48,428 nucleotides of DNA, from positions 1 through 48,428 of the forward strand of contig NZ_JAUSCC010000045.1 in NCBI RefSeq assembly GCF_030651745.1, written 5' to 3'. The stretch comes from Methylophaga sp. Its GTDB lineage: Bacteria > Pseudomonadota > Gammaproteobacteria > Nitrosococcales > Methylophagaceae. Made by a program: the position numbers and the translations under genes. The notes below the pieces were generated by a model that saw nothing but the letters and a program-made list of their open reading frames with translations, had not been told where the DNA came from and made no database searches. Below are positions 36,501-42,976 of the stretch, piece after piece; position 1 is the first letter of the stretch; each line of letters begins with the position of its first letter.

Positions 36501-37025
36501 CAATGCTACCCAGCCACCAACACTGTGTACTACCGTGCTGCCAGCAAAGTCGGTGAATCCCATGGCTTCCAACCAGCCAGGAGATTCATTAACAGCGCTA
36601 CTCCAGACCCAATGACCAAACACGGGGTAGAGCAACAGGCTGATAAGCGCGGTAATGATGATATAAACCACAAAGCGACTGCGTTCAGCGATGGCACCCG
36701 AGACTATGGTGGCGGCGGTGGCACAAAAGGTTAATTGAAAAAAGAAAAAACTCGCATGCCAGAATTCGTCTCTGGAAAAATCGGCAAGAAACCAGTGGGT
36801 ATCGAGTTGCAGACCATCATGGGCACCAAACATGATGCCAAAACCAAACAGCCAGAACAGCATGGCGGTAACGATCAAATCAAAAGCGTTTTTAAGCGCT
36901 ACGTTAATCGCATTTTTGCTGCGGGTCAGACCCGACTCCAGACAAAGGAATCCACCCTGCATAATCAGAACCAGCATTGCTGCAATTAACAACCATAAGG
37001 CATCTAACGCACTCATATCTGGCAT
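33600..37025 (-). CDS. Ammonium transporter fused to HAMP-PAS-PAS-GGDEF-EAL
   Basis: A 1141-residue chimera. Residues 1-380 are an Amt/Rh ammonium channel domain with both pore histidines present: H167 in STVVHSVGG and H321 in PVHLAAGIWGTL. A HAMP-like linker (about 400-450) follows, then two PAS domains (about 455-705), GGDEF and EAL. GGDEF (790-794) is intact and has the RxxD inhibitory site five residues before it (RQSDTLARLGGDEF). EAL keeps E922 (YEILARM), NLSG, EITET, DDFGSGLSSF, KIDGFF, AEFVED and QGFY, so both c-di-GMP activities look possible. It probably converts ammonium flux or occupancy into c-di-GMP change at the membrane. A strong sigma-54 site lies upstream. No glnK gene is adjacent. 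Start: GGAG seven to eight bases before ATG. Confidence 0.93.
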   Translation of the reverse strand: MPDMSALDALWLLIAAMLVLIMQGGFLCLESGLTRSKNAINVALKNAFDLIVTAMLFWLFGFGIMFGAHDGLQLDTHWFLADFSRDEFWHASFFFFQLTFCATAATIVSGAIAERSRFVVYIIITALISLLLYPVFGHWVWSSAVNESPGWLEAMGFTDFAGSTVVHSVGGWVALAAVIVVGPRSGRFIRGKVQSIPGSNLPLAILGMLFFMIGWIGFNGGSTLAFTTAIAGIIVNTIIAAAAGGITAILLSKTQPDNSQTTSLTINGTLAGLVAITAGAHVVSTPQAAMIGSLGALVMFLAEKQMHRLQLDDAISAVPVHLAAGIWGTLAVAIFGDLQLLDTGLSRAGQLQVQLLGIFACAMFIFPLSLTFLVLLNRYIPLRVSFEAEQQGLNVSEHGAKTELSDLLSAMQTQERSGDLKQRVPVEPFTEVGQIASQYNRVIANLNRMVTRTRLIVRDMRDGVITFSSQGIVTSANPGAEILFGRPAHQLVGQPTDVLLHEQNKQTFTGTLPEHLFVTLASSQQPGPYEIVAKNSKGNAFTLEVTTTASPTDEGVQYSAMLRDISERKKMEARLHRHSELAQVTLEAITEAVVTCDAAHNIVYLNPMASELLGQTSEQAFGQPIDDVIQIEDSEATQTKITTLCLEYSEKSPNSSQKRLFVLKNKQGDEFEVQLNCAPLLDTNRQNIGWVVALQDITQNSRLQKMLTFQAVHDTLTGLINRREFEKRLESLIYEAHHDKAEHLLCYLDLDQFKLVNDTCGHRAGDVLLKQLSNLLKPVLRQSDTLARLGGDEFGVLLSHCPIEKGRDIAEALRKTVTAFRFSWDGQVFSVGVSIGLVSITEASGSLDEVLSHADAACYAAKDLGRNRVHLFQPDDIQAQERQGQIQWASRLQEALDKDLFRLYFQTIVPLENSESTMPHYEILARMIGPQGEIIPPGAFIPAAERFGLMPKIDQWVIRNTLAWMGDQLRQNKQPVFCSINLSGASIGREDCLQLIREQLEKRKVPANNICFEITETAAIADPANASRFITELKRLGCQFALDDFGSGLSSFGYLKQLPVDYLKIDGFFIQELANNRIDQAMVASINNIGHIMGLKTIAEFVEDAATLDILRQIGVDYVQGFYLSRPEPLESLTSVRVMPR

Positions 37026-37051
37026 TGACTAGTCTCCGAAGAAGGTGTCGG

Positions 37052-37117
37052 CACTCTATCGGTGCGAGAGCTTTGCTTTCGCTGGATATAAAGCGCCAGC
37101 CTGCGTCGTATAGAGTG
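37052..37117 (-). promoter_or_regulatory. Structured 5' leader of the Amt-GGDEF-EAL mRNA
   Basis: The outer stem CACTCTAT / ATAGAGTG (37052-37059 with 37110-37117) encloses an inner hairpin GCTGG / CCAGC (37081-37100). The whole lies within the leader expected from the sigma-54 promoter. It does not match the c-di-GMP-I riboswitch consensus that I know. It may be regulatory or simply fold by chance. Confidence 0.35.
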
Positions 37118-37133
37118 TCGTTAGGTCTTCAAT

Positions 37134-37150
37134 GAGCAGAATTTGTGCCA
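37134..37150 (-). promoter_or_regulatory. Sigma-54 promoter of the Amt fusion gene
   Basis: On the minus strand, TGGCACAAATTCTGCTC has a perfect -24 TGGCAC and a -12 TGC with exactly ten bases between GG and GC. Transcription would start near 37124, leaving a leader of about 100 bases. It implies enhancer-dependent control, presumably NtrC under nitrogen limitation (inference). Confidence 0.75.
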
Positions 37151-37297
37151 TTTCGGCTAGGGATCAGTGCAGTGAAAAATGGGAGGGATTTAAGCGAGGG
37201 AGTAAACAAACAAAAGCGCCAGAGAAAACTCTTTAATGCTTTTCAATATCCAATTTTCTACCTTGAAAAATGAGTAAAAAAGGAATAATTTATACTC

Positions 37298-37561
37298 ATG
37301 AAAGACTTTGAGTACGATGACCATAAGAGTCAGGCCAATTTAGAAAAGCATGAGATTGACTTCGAAGCGGCTAAGGAACTTTGGGATGACCCAGATCTTC
37401 TGGAATTCCCTGCCAAATCCGACAATGAACCCCGATTTCTTGTTATTGGTCGTATCGCGACTAAGCACTGGTCGGCGGTGGTCACGTACAGAAACGAAAG
37501 AGTCCGTTTGATCTCTGTCAGGCGTTCTCGACCAAAAGAGGTAGAACTATATGAAAGCTAA
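37298..37561 (+). CDS. brnT: BrnT family ribonuclease toxin
   Basis: 87 residues matching BrnT: 'FEYDDHKSQANLEKHEIDFEAAKELWDDPD' is the family start and 'RVRLISVRRSRPKEVELYE' the family end. BrnT is a RelE-fold ribonuclease that stops translation and is neutralised by BrnA. It overlaps the antitoxin gene by 11 bases. The AGGA ribosome site is 13 bases from the ATG, somewhat far. Confidence 0.92.
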   Translation: MKDFEYDDHKSQANLEKHEIDFEAAKELWDDPDLLEFPAKSDNEPRFLVIGRIATKHWSAVVTYRNERVRLISVRRSRPKEVELYES

Positions 37562-37799
37562 AGATTTTGATAAAAAATTTGATGAGGGTGAGGAAGATAT
37601 TATTGACGATCTTGATCTTTCGCGTGGTCGTCGCATCAACCAAGTGCAAAAGCGTATCAATGTCGATTTTCCATCCTGGGTGGTCGAATCCCTGGATCGT
37701 GAAGCGGCACGCATAGGTGTTACACGGCAATCGATTATAAAAGTCTGGTTAGTTGAACGTCTAAAGGCTGAAGCTGCTAAAGAAACAAATCAAGTCTGA
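37551..37799 (+). CDS. brnA: BrnA family antitoxin
   Basis: 82 residues. A charged N-terminus is followed by a ribbon-helix-helix-like DNA-binding C-terminus (KRINVDFPSWVVESLDREA, GVTRQSIIKVWL). It binds and blocks BrnT and represses the operon. Its start lies inside brnT. Confidence 0.9.
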   Translation: MKAKDFDKKFDEGEEDIIDDLDLSRGRRINQVQKRINVDFPSWVVESLDREAARIGVTRQSIIKVWLVERLKAEAAKETNQV

Positions 37800-37827
37800 C
37801 AAGTTCTATAGGTTTCAATGTTTGCCC

Positions 37828-38133
37828 ATGAATTTAGAACCGCATAAAATTTCTAAATATAAAAATAATTTATCCGTAACAAAGCTACTGTTCTGCATAG
37901 CTTTAATTTCGCTTGGGTACACTGATTCAGTGCCGTCAATAACGTCGATGATTGGAATTATCTTTGCTACGTTATGCCCAATTTTATGGAATCAATGGCT
38001 GTATGGTGAAATGTTTCAAAAGAATGATGGCAAACCTTTCATGCATTGTCAGTCTTTCTTGTGGATCGGTTTTTCTATTGCCTTTGCTACGTCAGTGGTA
38101 TTGGCGTTGGGGGTATTGCGTGGAACCTTGTAG
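37828..38133 (+). CDS. Small hypothetical membrane protein
   Basis: 101 residues with three hydrophobic stretches (LLFCIALISLGY, IIFATLCPILW, IAFATSVVLALGVL). No family is recognised. The ATG at 37828 is chosen; an in-frame TTG two codons upstream is the alternative. It follows brnA by 28 bases and could be co-transcribed. The ribosome site is weak, so expression is uncertain. Confidence 0.45.
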   Translation: MNLEPHKISKYKNNLSVTKLLFCIALISLGYTDSVPSITSMIGIIFATLCPILWNQWLYGEMFQKNDGKPFMHCQSFLWIGFSIAFATSVVLALGVLRGTL

Positions 38134-38176
38134 AAAGGGTTGAAAGGCGAAAACAGCTTGTTTCAACATGACAAAC

Positions 38177-38210
38177 AAAAGGGCCAGAGAAAATTCTCTG
38201 GCCCTTTTTT
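38177..38210. terminator. Bidirectional intrinsic terminator
   Basis: GGGCCAGAGA / TCTCTGGCCC stem with an AAAT loop and a T6 tail on the plus strand. The minus strand reads CTTTTGTTTG after the stem. It ends the plus-strand brnTA/membrane-protein transcript and the minus-strand glutamine synthetase transcript. Confidence 0.85.
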
Positions 38211-38234
38211 GTTGCGTGTAACTTAGATTGCGGT

Positions 38235-40409
38235 TTATTTGATAAACAGCATCTCACGGTATTTCGGCAGTGGCCATAAATCATCGGCTACTTCCACTTC
38301 CAAAGCATCAACGTGAGTACGTACTTTCACCATTAACCCTCTTATTTCATGGGCGCAGTAGTTCATGTGAGCTTCGACTGAATCAAAGTCATGTTGCTTA
38401 ATGGCCGAAGAAAGTTCGGCGACTGCTGCAATCATGGCGTTGGTTTCGTTGGCGATTGATAAGGCGATGGCGTTATCCATTTCAATGCCCAGTTCTGCCA
38501 TGCCGTTATTGGCCATTGATAACTCAGCCAGATATTGGGTTGCGGCTGGGTAAATCATGGTTTTGGCCATTTCGATAACCAGTTTGGCTTCGACTTCAAT
38601 CGATAAAATATACTGCTCGGCATACACTTCGAAGCGGCTTTCCAATTCGACGGGTGATAACACGCCGGTTCTTGAAAACAGCTCACGAATAGACTCGTCA
38701 CGCAGGTATGGCAGTGCGTCGGCTGAGGTTGGCAGATTTTTCAAGCCACGTTCTTCAACCGCGACTCTGTGCCATTCGGCAGAGTAACCATCACCACCAA
38801 ATACCACGTTACCGTGCTCTTCCATCAGTGTTTTTAAGGCTGCTAACACTGCTTCTGTTTTAGTTTTGCCACTGGACAGTTCAGCTTCCAGTTTTTCAGC
38901 AATCCAATCCAATGAATCAGCCAGGATGGTGTTCATCGCGACTAATGGACCCGAAACGGACTGTGATGAACCCACAGCACGGAATTCAAAACGGTTGCCA
39001 GTGAAAGCAAATGGAGAAGTACGGTTACGATCACCAGGATCACGTTCGAATTTCAGGATTTGTGACAACCCTAAGTCCATTTCGCCGCCCTTAGACGATG
39101 TAGCGATTTTGCCTTCTTTAATATCCTGGAAGACTTTTTCCAGTTGGTCGCCAAGGTACACAGACAAGATGGCCGGAGGCGCTTCATTAGCACCTAAACG
39201 GTGGTCATTTGAGGCAGAAGCAATAACCGCACGTAGTAATGGACCAAATTTATGCACACCACGGATAACGGCACCACAGAACAATAAGAAGTTGAGGTTA
39301 TCGTGCGGTGTGCTGCCTGGATCCAGTAAGTTACCTTGCGTGGCATTACCGACAGACCAGTTAACGTGTTTGCCTGAACCATTGACGCCAGCGAACGGTT
39401 TTTCATGTAACAGCAGCATAAAGCCATGTTTTTTGGCCGTGCTTTTCATCAATGTCATCATTAACTGCTGGTGGTCGGCAGCAACATTGGCAGATTCAAA
39501 ATACGGGGCAATTTCGAACTGGCCTGGAGCCACTTCGTTGTGATGTGTTTTAGCAGGGATGCCCAGGCGATAAAGCTGGTCTTCGAAATCCTGCATAAAG
39601 ATCTGTACGCGTTCTGGAATAGCACCAAAGTAATGATCATCAAATTGCTGACCTTTGGCTGGCGGTGCGCCAAACAAGGTACGACCGGCTAACAATAAGT
39701 CAGGGCGGGCATTGGCAAAGTTACTGTCGACCAGAAAATATTCCTGTTCAGCGCCACAGCTTGAATTCAGAGTGGCGATTTCTTCTTCACCCATTAATTT
39801 CAGCACTTTGCGAGCCGCTTTATCCATCGCTGCATTAGAACGCAGTAATGGAATTTTCTTATCCAGTGCTTCACCAGTCCATGACATAAAGACACTTGGA
39901 ATCATCAATGTTGAACCGTTTTCGGTATGCATGATGAACGCTGGGCTGGTTGGATCCCATGCTGTGTAACCACGTGCAGCATTGGTCATGCGCAGGCTAC
40001 CGTTCGGGAATGATGAACCATCCGGTTCACCTTTAATCAACAAGCTGCCAGAGAATTCGGTGATGGCGTTGCCATCAGAGTTGGTCACAATAAAACCGTC
40101 ATGTTTTTCGGCGGTGATATTGGTCATTGGATAGAAAATGTGTGAAAAGAACTTAACGCCTTTAGATAAAGCCCAGCTTTTCATCGCTGCTGCTACGACA
40201 TCTGCCACTGCTGGCGCAAGCGGGGCACCAGTTTGTACAGTTTGTTTAACCGCTTTGAAGGCCGATTTATTCAATGCCTGTTCCATGGTGGCCAGATTGA
40301 ATACATCTGTTGCCCAAATCTTATCTAACGATTCAGGAGTCTTAACAGCGATTTTTTCGCGGTTGGTGATTTGTGAAATGGCTGTCAGGCGCGATTCGTT
40401 TCCACTCAT
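38235..40409 (-). CDS. glnN: Glutamine synthetase type III
   Basis: 724 residues, the length of GSIII (GlnN), well above the roughly 470 of bacterial GlnA. It makes glutamine from glutamate, ammonia and ATP. Family features are 'VKFFSHIFYPMT', 'DGSSFPNGSLR', 'ARGYTAWDPTSPAFI', 'HHNEVAPGQFEIAPY' with the catalytic metal ligands, and 'NGSGKHVNWSVG'. It is the assimilation step for ammonia released by the formamidase and urease at the window start. GSIII lacks the adenylylation loop region of GlnA. A sigma-54 site lies about 150 bases upstream and an intrinsic terminator follows. Confidence 0.95.
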   Translation of the reverse strand: MSGNESRLTAISQITNREKIAVKTPESLDKIWATDVFNLATMEQALNKSAFKAVKQTVQTGAPLAPAVADVVAAAMKSWALSKGVKFFSHIFYPMTNITAEKHDGFIVTNSDGNAITEFSGSLLIKGEPDGSSFPNGSLRMTNAARGYTAWDPTSPAFIMHTENGSTLMIPSVFMSWTGEALDKKIPLLRSNAAMDKAARKVLKLMGEEEIATLNSSCGAEQEYFLVDSNFANARPDLLLAGRTLFGAPPAKGQQFDDHYFGAIPERVQIFMQDFEDQLYRLGIPAKTHHNEVAPGQFEIAPYFESANVAADHQQLMMTLMKSTAKKHGFMLLLHEKPFAGVNGSGKHVNWSVGNATQGNLLDPGSTPHDNLNFLLFCGAVIRGVHKFGPLLRAVIASASNDHRLGANEAPPAILSVYLGDQLEKVFQDIKEGKIATSSKGGEMDLGLSQILKFERDPGDRNRTSPFAFTGNRFEFRAVGSSQSVSGPLVAMNTILADSLDWIAEKLEAELSSGKTKTEAVLAALKTLMEEHGNVVFGGDGYSAEWHRVAVEERGLKNLPTSADALPYLRDESIRELFSRTGVLSPVELESRFEVYAEQYILSIEVEAKLVIEMAKTMIYPAATQYLAELSMANNGMAELGIEMDNAIALSIANETNAMIAAVAELSSAIKQHDFDSVEAHMNYCAHEIRGLMVKVRTHVDALEVEVADDLWPLPKYREMLFIK

Positions 40410-40555
40410 TTCGATATCCTTTATGAGGTGATTGTTTAATTCGTGTTTATTTTTATGAACACACTAAAAGAAGCTTAATTCGGTAAAGATTGATCATGAG
40501 TAGAGCGACGTAACAGAACACGATCAATAAGTTCTTTTTGTCCAACCACAGTCAT

Positions 40556-40572
40556 AAGCAATAAGCAGTCCA
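40556..40572 (-). promoter_or_regulatory. Sigma-54 promoter of glnN
   Basis: On the minus strand, TGGACTGCTTATTGCTT has TGG-C-G at -24 and TTGCT at -12, with exactly ten bases between GG and GC. The predicted leader is about 135 bases. It fits nitrogen-limited induction of an assimilation enzyme. Confidence 0.65.
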
Positions 40573-40687
40573 ATTATCATAGAAAACGTAATATTCAGCA
40601 AAACATGAACACACCAATGATCCCCAGACTACTGGGGGCTGAAGAGGATCTAAAGTGACTCATTCTGCGGTCGAAGAAGGTGCGAAC

Positions 40688-40702
40688 GCACCAAAATGAA
40701 GC
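40688..40702. promoter_or_regulatory. Possible NtrC half-palindrome upstream of glnN
   Basis: GCACC-AAAAT-GAAGC matches the NtrC pattern GCACC-N5-GGTGC fully in the left arm and at three of five bases in the right. It lies about 116 bases upstream of the -24 element, a normal enhancer distance. Confidence 0.35.
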
Positions 40703-40941
40703 GTGAGATATGTTCACTACGTAGCGATAAAACAATTCAGTTCAGCGGGCAATCTACAGGGCAGGTTGAATAGGCGAGCTGATAAATCTGTGAAACGCCA
40801 AACATTATTTAGTTTGTTCGACAATGATATGAATAAATATCAGAAATGATTCACGGTTTTTCCGTTGATTTAGGCGGATAAGTGAACTTAACAGAAGGAA
40901 GCTTCTGTTAGTTAATTCAGTATCTCTCTCGTTGTCTTTTT

Positions 40942-40966
40942 GTCAGGCTCAGGCCTGACATTTTTT
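40942..40966 (+). terminator. Intrinsic terminator upstream of the alcohol dehydrogenase gene
   Basis: Stem GTCAGGC / GCCTGAC with a TCAG loop followed by ATTTTTTAT. It is directed on the plus strand only. No annotated gene ends here, so it terminates either an unannotated transcript or an attenuated leader of the next gene. Confidence 0.75.
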
Positions 40967-41135
40967 ATCTGCCGTCATAAATATTCTCTAGCCGAACCTG
41001 ATTCTCTGAGTAACAAGTTCACTTGGAATGATTTGGGTCAATGTTTAATGCTCTTAAAGGGGCTATGCTGGTCCCATTGCTCTCATTTTCATGGCAGCTA
41101 TGAGAGCGTCATAAGCATTTATGAGGAGAAGAATC

Positions 41136-42212
41136 ATGGCAACGATGATGAAAGCAGCGATTTTTGTAGAGCCCGGCCGAATCGAGATCGATGATAAACC
41201 CATCCCTGATATTGGCGACAACGATGCACTTATCAAAATTACTACAACCACCATTTGTGGAACCGATGTCCATATTCTCAAAGGGGAGTATCCCGTTGAA
41301 AAAGGCCTGACGATTGGCCATGAACCCGTAGGCGTTATTGAAAAGCTTGGCAAAAATGTTCAGGGCTATCATGAAGGGCAGCGAGTCATTGCGGGGGCAA
41401 TTTGTCCCAGCTTTACTTCCTATGCCTGTCAGGATGGTTGCTCAGCACAGGATGGCGGCTCACATTCTCATGGCTACAAGCCAATGGGCGGCTGGCGGTT
41501 TGGTAACACTATTGATGGTGCCCAGGCGGAATATCTTCTGGTCCCCGATGCGCAAGCGAATTTATCCCCTGTTCCGGATAATCTAACGGACGAACAGGTC
41601 CTGATGTGTCCCGATATTATGTCCACCGGATTTGCTGGAGCTGAAGCTGGCAATATCAAAATTGGTGACATCGTAGCCGTGTTTGCCCAAGGTCCAATCG
41701 GGTTATGTGCAACAGCAGGCGCACGCTTAAAAGGTGCCAGTCTGATTATTGCGGTGGATGGTGTAGATGAACGGCTGGCGATCTCAAAACAAATGGGCGC
41801 AGACGTGACCTTGGATTATCGCAAGGATGATATTGTCGCCGAAATATTGAAATTGACCGGTGGGCGTGGTGTTGATGTTGCCATTGAAGCACTGGGGCAA
41901 CAAAGCACTTTTGAAGCTGCGCTTCGTGTTTTGAAACCTGGCGGTACTTTATCCAGTCTTGGCGTTTATTCATCGGATCTGACAATTCCACTGGGCGCAT
42001 TTGCCGCAGGGTTAGGCGATCATAAAATCATCACCTCATTGTGCCCCGGTGGTAAGGAACGGATGCGCCGTCTGATGGATGTTATCTCTCACGGCAGACT
42101 GGATTTAAGTGCCATGGTGACGCACCGTTACAAACTGGAAAATATCACCGAGGCCTATGATTTGTTTTCGCATCAGCGTGACGGGGTATTAAAGGTCGCT
42201 ATTGAAGCCTAG
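41136..42212 (+). CDS. Zinc-dependent secondary-alcohol dehydrogenase (MDR family)
   Basis: 358 residues. Catalytic zinc ligands are in 'TTICGTDVHILKGEYP', 'GLTIGHEPVGV' and the downstream Asp/Glu region. The nucleotide-binding glycine motif is 'AQGPIGLCATAGARLKGA'. 'GGWRFGNTIDGA' and 'LCPGGKERMRRLMD' are shared with the isopropanol/secondary-alcohol dehydrogenases of Clostridium and Thermoanaerobacter. It probably oxidises or reduces short alcohols, aldehydes or ketones with NAD(P). ATG 41136 follows GAGGAGAA by about six bases; the earlier in-frame ATG at 41121 overlaps that site. It stands directly upstream of pqqA. Confidence 0.9.
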   Translation: MATMMKAAIFVEPGRIEIDDKPIPDIGDNDALIKITTTTICGTDVHILKGEYPVEKGLTIGHEPVGVIEKLGKNVQGYHEGQRVIAGAICPSFTSYACQDGCSAQDGGSHSHGYKPMGGWRFGNTIDGAQAEYLLVPDAQANLSPVPDNLTDEQVLMCPDIMSTGFAGAEAGNIKIGDIVAVFAQGPIGLCATAGARLKGASLIIAVDGVDERLAISKQMGADVTLDYRKDDIVAEILKLTGGRGVDVAIEALGQQSTFEAALRVLKPGGTLSSLGVYSSDLTIPLGAFAAGLGDHKIITSLCPGGKERMRRLMDVISHGRLDLSAMVTHRYKLENITEAYDLFSHQRDGVLKVAIEA

Positions 42213-42321
42213 ACATCAAGCAAAATCCTGAGCCCCAACAAGCATTTCACCTTATGGGAATTTAATGCGTCGGCGTATTATGGGAACCGTAAGCAAATCA
42301 AACAACCAAGAGGTGATGATC

Positions 42322-42393
42322 ATGTGGACTAAACCAGAATATTCAGACATGCGTTTCGGTTTCGAAGTAACGATGTACATCTGCAATCGTTAA
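42322..42393 (+). CDS. pqqA: PQQ precursor peptide PqqA
   Basis: A 23-residue peptide. It begins [18 protein letters not shown] and ends YICNR, carrying the conserved Glu and Tyr (GFEVTMY) that PqqE cross-links to make pyrroloquinoline quinone. PQQ is the cofactor of methanol dehydrogenases. AGAGGTGA precedes the start and an excellent terminator follows, so it is a one-gene transcript. No pqqB-E genes follow, which means the rest of the pathway lies elsewhere. The identity is very clear despite its size. Confidence 0.95.
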   Translation: MWTKPEYSDMRFGFEVTMYICNR

Positions 42394-42417
42394 GATTTGA
42401 AATAACGCAAAACAAGA

Positions 42418-42440
42418 AGCCCCCGAAAGGGGGCTTTTTT
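42418..42440 (+). terminator. Intrinsic terminator of pqqA
   Basis: AGCCCCC-GAAA-GGGGGCT stem-loop with a T-run, 25 bases after the pqqA stop. A very stable GNRA tetraloop hairpin. Confidence 0.95.
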
Positions 42441-42544
42441 GTGGCTGTAGATTTTGCAACAGTATTAATGAGCAATCACTTCAACAATTTATCTAAAATA
42501 AAAGAATCATATGTATTGCTTTATTGGTATAACTTAACAATAAA

Positions 42545-42650
42545 GAGTCAAATATGTTTCTTTTAAACTGATTAGAAACTTATCTGTTGCTATTAGTGTA
42601 AGAAGAAACTAATATGCTTCTATATTTTAAAAAAGCAACTTAAGTGTTTC
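42545..42650. promoter_or_regulatory. Repeated GAAAC/GTTTC half-sites before hipB
   Basis: Several inverted copies crowd the AT-rich region before the hipBA genes, including GTTTCT...AGAAAC and GAAGAAAC...GCTTCT. HipB-type repressors bind several palindromes in their own promoter, so these are candidate operators. Confidence 0.4.
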
Positions 42651-42652
42651 TC

Positions 42653-42976
42653 ATGAACGCATTACTTAAACAACTTAAACAGCGACGGATTACGCTCGGC
42701 CTGAAACAGAAAGACATGATTCTTCGTGTTGGAATGTCCCGACAGCAATATAACCGCCTAGAAACAAAAGGTAATCCGCGTTTAGATACCCTGGAGCTAA
42801 TCGCAAAAGGACTCAATAGCGAATTGATGCTGATTCCGCAGGAAAAGCTCAATGCTGTGAGAGCAATTCTGGAAAATGAAAAGGACTTTGTTGCCAATCA
42901 ATCATCAGCAAAGAAAGAAACCAATACCTTTGCTGACGATCCATGGAAAGGATTGCTTGAGGATGATGAGCTATGA
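42653..42976 (+). CDS. hipB: HipB-type antitoxin/repressor (XRE family)
   Basis: 107 residues. The helix-turn-helix is 'RRITLGLKQKDMILRVGMSR' plus 'YNRLETKGNPRLDTLELIAKGL'. The Asp/Glu-rich C-terminal tail (FADDPWKGLLEDDEL) probably contacts HipA. An in-frame GTG at 42644 could add three residues, and neither start has a strong ribosome site. The stop overlaps the hipA start (ATGA). Confidence 0.88.
   Translation: MNALLKQLKQRRITLGLKQKDMILRVGMSRQQYNRLETKGNPRLDTLELIAKGLNSELMLIPQEKLNAVRAILENEKDFVANQSSAKKETNTFADDPWKGLLEDDEL

Larger units (their letters stand above)
40605..40966 (+). ncRNA. Structured intergenic transcript candidate ending in a terminator
   Basis: The 711-base gap between glnN and the alcohol dehydrogenase holds no gene that I can support. 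It does hold a series of stems on the plus strand: CCCCAG/CTGGGG (40622-40637), GGTGC/GCACC (40679-40692), TAACAGAAG/CTTCTGTTA (about 40889-40911), then a pyrimidine-rich stretch and a true terminator. A plus-strand small RNA or long attenuated leader is possible. The left end is arbitrary and no promoter was found. Confidence 0.3.

Noticed and set aside
33940..36990. Many plus-strand open frames opposite the Amt fusion
   Set aside because: They are antisense shadows of the long minus-strand gene with unlikely composition; the same applies to frames opposite glnN.
37026..37124. c-di-GMP-I riboswitch before the Amt fusion
   Set aside because: The GGGCAAACC and GCCTCCGGCC core elements of that class are missing; only generic stems remain.
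40605..40655. 16-codon ORF starting ATGAACACACC
   Set aside because: No ribosome site, and it contains a hairpin; it is more likely noncoding.
40630..40760. tmRNA, 4.5S or RNase P RNA suggested by GGGGGCTGAAG
   Set aside because: None of the conserved internal motifs of these RNAs follows.
42252..42281. Sigma-70 promoter of pqqA with -10 TATTAT
   Set aside because: No acceptable -35 hexamer at the right distance; left unassigned.
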